DNA from: Oceanospirillaceae bacterium
GTDB taxonomy: Bacteria; Pseudomonadota; Gammaproteobacteria; Pseudomonadales; Balneatricaceae
NCBI GenBank assembly: GCA_003497765.1
Contig: DNNY01000164.1
Coordinates: forward strand, 1 to 12,617
DNA length: 12,617 bases
Direction of reading: 5' to 3'
In this document: one piece after another, positions 7,869 to 12,617 of the stretch
Layout: every line of letters starts with the position of its first letter
Position numbering within the stretch: the first letter of the stretch is position 1
Notes under the pieces: model-generated
What the model was told of the DNA's origin: nothing
Seen by the model: the letters and a program-made list of their open reading frames with translations, nothing else
Databases searched by the model: none
Translations under genes and position numbers: made by a program

Positions 7869-7891
7869 GGTTATGAATTATTACCATAACC
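7869..7891. repeat. Inverted repeat in the rpiA-ilvA divergent promoter region
   Basis: GGTTATG (7869-7875) and CATAACC (7885-7891) are perfect 7-base inverted arms around AATTATTAC. The palindrome lies between the two divergent genes, 33 bases upstream of the rpiA -10 and 43 bases upstream of the ilvA start. That makes it a plausible operator for a dimeric regulator acting on one or both genes. No known consensus was recognised. Confidence 0.4.
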
Positions 7892-7934
7892 GATGGAAGA
7901 TCATTAAATTTTTATTTTTGCACAGGTGGCATAG

Positions 7935-9467
7935 ATGCCCAGTCGTTATATCAAAAAAATCCTCGCTGCCAATATTTATGATTTGGCCAAGGAAACACCA
8001 GTAGATCGAGCTAAAGGTTTATCCACTAGATTGCAAAATAATGTCCTGATTAAGCGTGAGGATTTGCAACCAGTATTCTCGTTTAAACTGCGCGGTGCCT
8101 ATAACTGCTTACAGAATTTATCCTCAGCGGAACAGGCCTTAGGCGTGGTAACGGCTTCGGCTGGTAACCATGCTCAAGGCTTAGCCTTGGCGGCGCAACA
8201 TATGGGTGTGGGGGCAACCATTGTGATGCCTATAACAACCCCTGAAATTAAGGTCAATGCTGTACGCTCTTTTGGGGCCACAGTGGTGCTTCAAGGTGAT
8301 AGCTTTCCAGAAGCCTATGCCCACTCATTAAAATTAATAGAGGAGCATGGTTATGTGTATGTGCACCCCTTTGATAATGATGATGTAATTGCTGGGCAAG
8401 GTACTGTTGCTGTTGAGTTAATTCGTCAAATTCCCGATATGCATGCGGTATTTATACCCGTTGGTGGTGGCGGCTTGATGGCAGGTATGGCGGTGTATTT
8501 AAAATACCTCAACCCTGATATTAAAGTTATCGGTGTAGAGCCAGAAGATGCGGCTTGCCTAAAAGCTGCGCTGGAAGCGGGGGAACGGGTGGTGCTGCCA
8601 GAAATTGGTTTATTTGCTGATGGTGTGGCAGTAGCCCAAATAGGTGAACGAAATTTCGCCATAGCTAAGGATTTTGTGGATGACGTTATTACTGTTACCA
8701 CAGATGAAATGTGTGCTGCGATAAAAGATTTGTATGACGATACCAGAGCTATTACGGAACCAGCTGGTGCCTGTTCCGTGGCTGGACTAAAAAAATATGT
8801 TGCCCAACAACAAGTTGCAGACCAAAATCTGGTGGCTATTGCCAGTGGTGCCAATGTGAACTTTGACCGTTTACGGCACGTTGCCGAGCGGGCAGAAATA
8901 GGTGAACAGCGAGAAGCTATTATTGCGGCCATGATTCCTGAACGCCCGGGGAGTTTTAAAACTTTCTGTCAGGCTTTAGGCAACCGCAATGTCACCGAGT
9001 TTAATTATCGTTATGCTGATCAGCAAAGTGCACAGGTATTTGTAGGTGTGCAATTAATGGCCAATGGTGGTGGTCGTGATGAGCTAATGGCAGAATTATC
9101 TGCAGCAGGTATCCAAGCCCAAGACCTTAGCGATAATGAAATGGCTAAGATTCATATTCGTTATATGGTTGGTGGTCATGCCAAGGTCAATGATGAGGTA
9201 GTATATCGTTTTACTTTCCCTGAGCGTCCAGGTGCCTTGCTGAATTTCTTAAATAAGCTAGGCCATAACTGGAATATAACCATGTTTCATTACCGTAATC
9301 ATGGTAATGCTTATGGTAGGGTACTGGTTGGTTTGCAGGTTACACCAGACGATAAAGCCCGTCTTATGGGCTATCTAGACGAACTAGGTTATGCATTCCA
9401 CGAGGAAACGGAAAATCCAGCCTATCAGCTGTTTTTGAGTCCTTCTGCGGCAGACTATAATGGCTAA
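7935..9467 (+). CDS. ilvA: Threonine ammonia-lyase (threonine dehydratase), biosynthetic type
   Basis: IlvA is a PLP enzyme that deaminates L-threonine to 2-oxobutanoate, committing it to isoleucine synthesis. The 510-residue protein (E. coli 514) has the PLP lysine in SFKLRGAY (Lys51), the TASAGNHAQG motif, and the glycine loop PVGGGGL (175-181) that holds the cofactor phosphate. Two ACT-like regulatory repeats follow, starting near PERPGSF (335) and PERPGAL (429). These mark the biosynthetic enzyme, inhibited by isoleucine and activated by valine, not the short catabolic TdcB type. ATG 7935 has an AGGTGG Shine-Dalgarno 6 bases before it. The gene diverges from rpiA. Its stop overlaps the cpxA stop by 4 bases on the opposite strand, and there is no terminator between them. 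Confidence 0.97.
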   Translation: MPSRYIKKILAANIYDLAKETPVDRAKGLSTRLQNNVLIKREDLQPVFSFKLRGAYNCLQNLSSAEQALGVVTASAGNHAQGLALAAQHMGVGATIVMPITTPEIKVNAVRSFGATVVLQGDSFPEAYAHSLKLIEEHGYVYVHPFDNDDVIAGQGTVAVELIRQIPDMHAVFIPVGGGGLMAGMAVYLKYLNPDIKVIGVEPEDAACLKAALEAGERVVLPEIGLFADGVAVAQIGERNFAIAKDFVDDVITVTTDEMCAAIKDLYDDTRAITEPAGACSVAGLKKYVAQQQVADQNLVAIASGANVNFDRLRHVAERAEIGEQREAIIAAMIPERPGSFKTFCQALGNRNVTEFNYRYADQQSAQVFVGVQLMANGGGRDELMAELSAAGIQAQDLSDNEMAKIHIRYMVGGHAKVNDEVVYRFTFPERPGALLNFLNKLGHNWNITMFHYRNHGNAYGRVLVGLQVTPDDKARLMGYLDELGYAFHEETENPAYQLFLSPSAADYNG

Positions 9468-10792
9468 GTAGGTAGTCGTAAGGTGACCTCTAAGCCACCT
9501 TGAGGCCGATTGCTAGCAGAAATTGACCCGCCCTGACTGCGTATGGATTGCTCGGCAATGGCCATACCAATACCGTAGCCCCCGGCTTGTTGGTTGCGAC
9601 TTTCATCGACTCGAAAAAAGGGTTCAAACAAATTTGCCAATGCTGAATCTGGAACGCCAGGGCCGTCGTCAGCTATGACAATATCAACCCAGCCTTTTGT
9701 ACGTCTAACCTGAATATATACTTTCCCCTTGTCACCCGAATAGCGTATGGCGTTACGGATAATATTTTCGAGAGCACGAGAGGTGGCTTCGGGAAAACCT
9801 GGCAAGGTTAATGAAGGGGGTAAATCCAACTGAATTTTGTTTTCATTTTGGGCTTCATAGGTAGCATCATGAACCACAAGGCGAATAAGTTTGGCAATAT
9901 CATACTCAGATGCTTCCGGCTGACTTTCACCCTGTTCTAGTCGTAACAAGGTCAAAACTTGGTCGATCAAGATGCTCATGCGGTCTATTTCACGCTCAAT
10001 GCGATCGATATCACCTTGATCTTTATCCTCCAATTTGCGGGCTAAAATTTCTAGGGCAATTTGCTGACGTGCCAGTGGTGTTCTTAGCTCGTGGGATATA
10101 TCTCGAAATAAGCGTTGCTGATTGTTAAGCAGCAGGGAGGTACGCTCAGCCATATGGTTAATTGACTGACCAAGCTGACTTATTTCGTCTTTACGTGAAA
10201 GTACTTTATCTTCTACTCGAGTATCAAACTTACCCCGGGCAAAGGCATTGGTTGTGCGCCTAAGACTAGCTAGTGGGGTAGTAATACGCCAAGTAATAAA
10301 GGTGGTGAAGATCGCCACAATAAGTAATGCCGTGGTAACTTGCAGGCCAGGCAGGTGCTTCAGCCAACCCTGGTAAGAATTATCGGTAAAAACGCGTGCA
10401 ATAAACACATATTTTTCACCACTGGTACTGGAAATGGGATAGACCCGCAAACCACGTTTGGTGCGTTCGATAAAGCGATTAGGTGTCAGGGGTAGGGCTA
10501 GAGATAACCAGTCTTTGGGAAGATTTACTTGGCTGATAGGTCGGTTCTGTTCGTCGAGCATAAAGGCCCTAATATTGTAGCGTTTTTCAATATCTTGGAG
10601 CTTTTTGGTTTGTGCTTGATGGCCTTTCTGCTCAAAAATATCAGCGGCATCCATAGCTAAGGCTATAACTTGGTGAGATTCTACTGCCTCTCGATTTTTG
10701 ATAATGGTGCCGGTTAAGGCAGCAACTGCCGCCATAGTCATAATTACCGTAAGCCAAAAGAATAGGAAGATTTTCCAATACAAACTACGCAT
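9464..10792 (-). CDS. cpxA: Envelope-stress sensor histidine kinase, CpxA-like
   Basis: This is a 442-residue inner-membrane sensor kinase. Transmembrane segment 1 is at about 8-29, a periplasmic domain of roughly 120 residues follows, and transmembrane segment 2 is at about 150-170. Then come a HAMP linker (about 171-225), the H box FRDISHELRTPLAR with phosphoacceptor His234, the N box around Asn347, G1 DDGPG (375-379), the F box FEPFF (389-393) and G2 GGYGIG (404-409). The kinase core most resembles CpxA (QQRLF-DISHELRTPL; ENI-RNA-RYS; FRVDESR). The periplasmic part is divergent, so the name is less sure than the class. In E. coli, CpxA phosphorylates and dephosphorylates CpxR in response to envelope protein misfolding. 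It lies 25 bases after cpxR, with AAGG 6 bases before the ATG. Its 3' end overlaps ilvA by 4 bases. Confidence 0.85.
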   Translation of the reverse strand: MRSLYWKIFLFFWLTVIMTMAAVAALTGTIIKNREAVESHQVIALAMDAADIFEQKGHQAQTKKLQDIEKRYNIRAFMLDEQNRPISQVNLPKDWLSLALPLTPNRFIERTKRGLRVYPISSTSGEKYVFIARVFTDNSYQGWLKHLPGLQVTTALLIVAIFTTFITWRITTPLASLRRTTNAFARGKFDTRVEDKVLSRKDEISQLGQSINHMAERTSLLLNNQQRLFRDISHELRTPLARQQIALEILARKLEDKDQGDIDRIEREIDRMSILIDQVLTLLRLEQGESQPEASEYDIAKLIRLVVHDATYEAQNENKIQLDLPPSLTLPGFPEATSRALENIIRNAIRYSGDKGKVYIQVRRTKGWVDIVIADDGPGVPDSALANLFEPFFRVDESRNQQAGGYGIGMAIAEQSIRSQGGSISASNRPQGGLEVTLRLPT

Positions 10793-10817
10793 GCTCAGCC
10801 TTACGAATTAAAACTGT

Positions 10818-11525
10818 TTAATTGGCAACATAAAGATAGCCAATGCCACGAACGGTTTTGATGCGCGGTTTGCCATCAGCAAAAGGCCCCAGTTTACGGC
10901 GTAAGTTACTTAAGTGCATATCAATACTACGATCATATAAAGTCAGCTTACGACCCAATGCTGACTCAGTTAGTTCTTCTTTGCTAAGAACACTGCCAGC
11001 GTTGGCGAGCAGGTTTTGTAATAAGTTAAATTCAGTGCTAGTTAACTCTAGAACTTCTGCATCTAAGGTGGCTACTCTGGTGGCAGGATTAAGCTCAATA
11101 TCATCAGCCTTAACAAGTCCGTTACTAGGCGAAGGCTTAATATCTTCTCTGTCCATATCTACCCGTCTTAAAATCGCTTTTATGCGGGCAATAATTTCCC
11201 GCGGATTACAGGGCTTGGGTAGGTAGTCATCGGCTCCCATTTCAAAGCCAATAATGCGATCGACTTCATCGCCTCGGGCAGTTAGCATCAAGACGGGGGT
11301 TTTTTTAGTGTTACGTAGTTGTTTGAGCACTTCTAGCCCATTTACTTTGGGCAACATTATATCTAAAACGATGGCGTCATAATCGTTATGCAGAGCTTTT
11401 TCGATGCCTTCAGCGCCATCGAATGTGCTCGTGACAGAGAAATTCTCTAGTTGCAGAAATTCCGTCAACAACTCATTAAGTTCTTTATCATCTTCAACCA
11501 GCAATATCTTGTTGCTTTTGCTCAT
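10818..11525 (-). CDS. cpxR: Response regulator, CpxR-like (OmpR family)
   Basis: This is a 235-residue response regulator with an N-terminal receiver domain. The acidic pair is Asp12-Asp13, the phosphoacceptor Asp55 (IVLDIMLPK), the switch Thr82 (MLTARG) and the conserved Lys104 in DDYLPKP. The C-terminal winged-helix domain is of OmpR/PhoB type (ELTSTEFNLL; SIDMHLSNLRRKLG; IKTVRGIGYLY). The combinations DDYLPKP, REIIARIKAILRR and LTLYDRSIDMHLSNLRRKL are those of CpxR and not of OmpR or PhoB. The start has an AAAGGAG 7 bases before ATG 11525. A perfect GTAAA-N5-GTAAA CpxR box lies 70 bases upstream, so autoregulation is likely. It is the first gene of a cpxR-cpxA operon. Confidence 0.9.
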   Translation of the reverse strand: MSKSNKILLVEDDKELNELLTEFLQLENFSVTSTFDGAEGIEKALHNDYDAIVLDIMLPKVNGLEVLKQLRNTKKTPVLMLTARGDEVDRIIGFEMGADDYLPKPCNPREIIARIKAILRRVDMDREDIKPSPSNGLVKADDIELNPATRVATLDAEVLELTSTEFNLLQNLLANAGSVLSKEELTESALGRKLTLYDRSIDMHLSNLRRKLGPFADGKPRIKTVRGIGYLYVAN

Positions 11526-11595
11526 CTTGCGACTCCTTTGGGCATAGGCTTATTGTGGCATATTTGTGTTCTATTAAGTTGAGTTGTAGAGTTGG

Positions 11596-11610
11596 TTTAC
11601 GTTTTTTTAC
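11596..11610. promoter_or_regulatory. CpxR-binding site (CpxR box)
   Basis: Read on the minus strand, this is GTAAA-AAAAC-GTAAA, a perfect match to the known CpxR box GTAAA-N5-GTAAA. It lies 70 bases upstream of cpxR and 6 bases before a TTGACA on the plus strand, so it could serve both directions. For cpxRA, a possible -10 at 11571-11576 (TAATAG on the minus strand) would put the box near -39. Confidence 0.75.
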
Positions 11611-11616
11611 GTCATC

Positions 11617-11648
11617 TTGACACACTCTTGCACTCATATTCATATACT
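11617..11648 (+). promoter_or_regulatory. Candidate rightward promoter next to the CpxR box
   Basis: There is a perfect -35 TTGACA at 11617-11622. The best -10 hexamer is TATACT at 11643-11648, but its spacing of 20 bases is long; TCATAT at 17 bases (11640-11645) is a weaker match. Poor spacing would suit an activator-dependent promoter with the CpxR box just upstream. It points away from cpxR. Confidence 0.45.
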
Positions 11649-11654
11649 AGTAAG

Positions 11655-11810
11655 TCGATCGTATTATATTGGCTGGTTCCACTAGATTGGTCAACAAAGT
11701 CATCTGATAGACCTGTCATTACTTAGTTTGTCAGCAGGATTCAATAGTGGGCTTATACTGTATTTTATCAGTTGGATGCCTTTTCGCGGGACTTGTTCCC
11801 GCGTTTTTTT
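11655..11810 (+). ncRNA. Candidate Cpx-linked small RNA (novel)
   Basis: A roughly 155-base interval runs from a probable start near 11655 to a strong rightward terminator at 11785-11810. It has no credible open reading frame: the only ATG (11776) sits against the terminator, and TTG/GTG frames lack ribosome binding sites. A dedicated rightward terminator with no rightward gene implies a short non-coding transcript. The CpxR box by the upstream promoter suggests that the Cpx system controls it. In E. coli the slot divergent from cpxRA holds cpxP, whose 3' end yields the small RNA CpxQ. No homology to CpxQ was seen; the ends and function are inferred. Confidence 0.45.
11785..11810 (+). terminator. 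Strong rightward intrinsic terminator with no upstream protein gene
   Basis: CGCGGGA (11785-11791), loop CTTGT, and TCCCGCG (11797-11803) form a perfect 7-bp GC-rich stem followed by seven T's, and after GCC by eight more. On the other strand no T tract follows the stem, so it works only rightward. The nearest genes on both sides run leftward, so it must end an unannotated rightward transcript. Confidence 0.88.
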
Positions 11811-11832
11811 GCCTTTTTTTTGATACTAATTC

Positions 11833-11853
11833 TTACCAAATGCTTTTTGGTAA
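11833..11853. repeat. Inverted repeat downstream of ssrS
   Basis: TTACCAAA and TTTGGTAA are perfect 8-base arms around TGCTT. It lies about 80 bases past the 3' end of 6S RNA, on the side where fau is usually found. Neither strand has a proper T tract after it. It could be a 3' processing hairpin of a longer ssrS transcript or a protein site; the rest of 11854-11930 shows nothing else I can assign. Confidence 0.4.
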
Positions 11854-11930
11854 TTTAAAAATACTCAAATTCTAATCACTTAAGCACCGTTGCTCAAAAT
11901 CATGAGCGTGTTGATTCAATAAGAAAAGAG

Positions 11931-12118
11931 GCTGGACAGGACTCCCCAAAGTTGCGTTTTCGGCAGTGGCCCTGAACCCGATGGGTTCAAGGTGGAAGAA
12001 GCTGTCTGGTAGAAGGCTTTCCGGTACACGGACATGCGCAGAACCAGTGCGAGCTAATTCCTTGCTGGTAATATCGGCTCAAGGACTTAACCGAATATCG
12101 CTAACTACAGGGAGTCTT
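11931..12118 (-). ncRNA. ssrS: 6S RNA
   Basis: 6S RNA binds sigma70-RNA polymerase by mimicking an open promoter and lowers transcription in stationary phase. The leftward strand has the conserved 5' element CTTGAGCCGATATT (E. coli CCTGAGCCGATATTT). It also has the conserved 3' hairpin, here CCTTGAACCC-ATC-GGGTTCAGGG (10 bp, at 11970-11992). The ends pair through GACTCCC near the 5' end and GGGAGTC near the 3' end, closing the terminal stem. The length of about 188 bases is typical (184 in E. coli). The gene follows zapA on the same strand, as in E. coli and Pseudomonas. Ends are approximate: the 5' end is set from the promoter and the 3' end from the stem and a short T-rich run. Confidence 0.93.
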
Positions 12119-12124
12119 GCTAGC

Positions 12125-12154
12125 ATTATAGAGCTCTCAGATTAAGCTTGGCAA
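12125..12154 (-). promoter_or_regulatory. ssrS sigma70 promoter
   Basis: On the leftward strand, TTGCCA (12149-12154) and a perfect TATAAT (12125-12130) are 18 bases apart. An A/T-rich stretch lies upstream (about 12155-12187), like an UP element and ending in an eight-base A tract. The expected start is near 12117-12118, which agrees with the 5' end of the 6S closing stem. GCTTGG/CCAAGC arms (12146-12151 and 12192-12197) flank this upstream region. The remainder, up to zapA, holds nothing else clear. Confidence 0.85.
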
Positions 12155-12270
12155 TAATTTAATAGTAAAGGAATTGAACTTTTTTTTGCAACCAAGCGGT
12201 ATTAGTTCCCCTAAAAAATGCTGATTGTAGCCATCCATTGGGTTTACTAAATGATTTCTAAACTCTTTTT

Positions 12271-12576
12271 CTATGCAGGTCTTAATCTGACTTCATTTGG
12301 ATTTAAGTGTTCTTTAACTTTAGTGTCTAATTGGCTCAAAGCAGCTTCTAACAGTTGCATGTCTTTTTGGTTTTGCAAGGACTCGGCACTAAAGTTGAGG
12401 GCGGCCATTACGGCCATACGTTCTAATCCGCTTACACGACCGCTATCCTTGATAGCCTTTAGGCGTGCATCTAGGTTTCGCGCTGCCTCGCGCAGGTGTT
12501 CTTCCTTACCAACGGGACTGGTGAGGGTATAGCTTTGTTCAAGGATGGTAATTTGTACAGCGACATTATCAGTCAT
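12271..12576 (-). CDS. zapA: Cell division protein ZapA
   Basis: ZapA binds FtsZ and cross-links its protofilaments at the division ring. The 101-residue product has the family pattern: an N-terminal beta part (VQITILEQSYTLTSPVGKEEHL), the AARNLDARLKAIKDSG helix, the central ERMAVMAALNFSAESL helix (E. coli TEQLVFIAALNISYEL), and a C-terminal coiled-coil helix. The open frame reaches back to 12600, but ATG 12576 is chosen because an AAGGAG Shine-Dalgarno lies 7 bases before it and the protein then begins MTDNVAVQI like its relatives. The gene lies upstream of ssrS on the same strand, the usual gammaproteobacterial arrangement. There is no clear terminator between them, so read-through toward ssrS is possible. 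Confidence 0.93.
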   Translation of the reverse strand: MTDNVAVQITILEQSYTLTSPVGKEEHLREAARNLDARLKAIKDSGRVSGLERMAVMAALNFSAESLQNQKDMQLLEAALSQLDTKVKEHLNPNEVRLRPA

Positions 12577-12617
12577 GGCTTTGCTCCTTAATTGAGCCAC
12601 CTAGTCTGGCATCTAAT
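12569..12617 (-). CDS. Possible 3' end of a gene upstream of zapA
   Basis: A leftward frame is open from the window edge and ends LDARLGGSIKEQSHD at a TGA (12569-12571) that overlaps the zapA start. In Pseudomonas, a short coiled-coil (ZapB-like, TIGR02449) gene sits just upstream of zapA, so such a tail would be expected here. Sixteen codons are too few to show coding, and the sequence is not a convincing match, so this is a guess from position. Confidence 0.2.
   Translation of the reverse strand, partial: LDARLGGSIKEQSHD

Noticed and set aside
7801..7887. Upstream start of rpiA at 7887
   Set aside because: The extension is not RpiA-like and contains the perfect TATAAT of the probable rpiA promoter.
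8426..8932. Leftward open frame of 168 codons inside ilvA
   Set aside because: It lies wholly opposite conserved ilvA coding sequence and has a low-complexity serine/alanine-rich composition typical of antisense frames.
11728..11759. Second rightward promoter, TTGTCA with TATACT
   Set aside because: The 20-base spacing is too long, and the product would be little more than the terminator itself. It may still be a minor start for the small RNA.
11747..11880. GTG-initiated hydrophobic frame across the terminator at 11785-11810
   Set aside because: It reads through a strong terminator, has no ribosome binding site, and its hydrophobic look comes from the T tracts.
12251..12532. Rightward open frame of 93 codons opposite zapA
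   Set aside because: It is the antisense shadow of zapA, which has the family motifs and a good ribosome binding site.

Overview
This window reads as a stretch of chromosome from a gammaproteobacterium, probably a marine lineage of moderate GC outside the Enterobacterales. The evidence is the gene order infB-rbfA-truB-rpsO-pnp, proteins that match E. coli orthologues nearly residue for residue at their active sites, and a 6S RNA gene next to zapA. I see no mobile element, CRISPR array, tRNA, rRNA or foreign-looking segment.

Layout. Positions 1-5534 (+) hold the distal part of the translation/RNA-decay operon: the end of infB (IF2), rbfA, truB, rpsO and pnp. There is a terminator after rpsO, a long RNase III-type hairpin in the pnp leader, and a strong terminator after pnp. 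Positions 5535-5871 are a long structured intergenic region holding the probable serA promoter and leader. serA (+) and rpiA (-) converge on a shared bidirectional terminator. rpiA and ilvA (+) diverge from a short promoter region. ilvA then meets a CpxA-like sensor kinase gene (-) tail to tail, with a 4-base overlap. cpxA lies downstream of cpxR (-) in one operon. Positions 11526-11930 contain no protein gene but carry a perfect CpxR box (GTAAA-N5-GTAAA), a consensus -35 element pointing rightward, and a strong rightward terminator; together these suggest an unannotated Cpx-linked small RNA. The 6S RNA gene ssrS (-) follows, with a near-consensus sigma70 promoter, and then zapA (-) with perhaps the tail of one more gene at the window edge.

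How the genes work together. The left half is translation initiation (IF2), 30S maturation (RbfA, S15), tRNA pseudouridylation (TruB) and RNA turnover (PNPase). The centre is amino-acid and pentose metabolism: serine (SerA), ribose-5-phosphate (RpiA) and isoleucine from threonine (IlvA). The right half is stress and growth control: the Cpx envelope-stress system, 6S RNA control of RNA polymerase, and ZapA in the divisome. serA-rpiA and zapA-ssrS also lie close together in E. coli (zapA-ssrS-fau-serA-rpiA). Here ilvA and cpxRA lie between these pairs, and fau is not at its usual place beside ssrS.

The most interesting unexplained part is the 11596-11810 interval. Most of the rest is well-conserved core genome.
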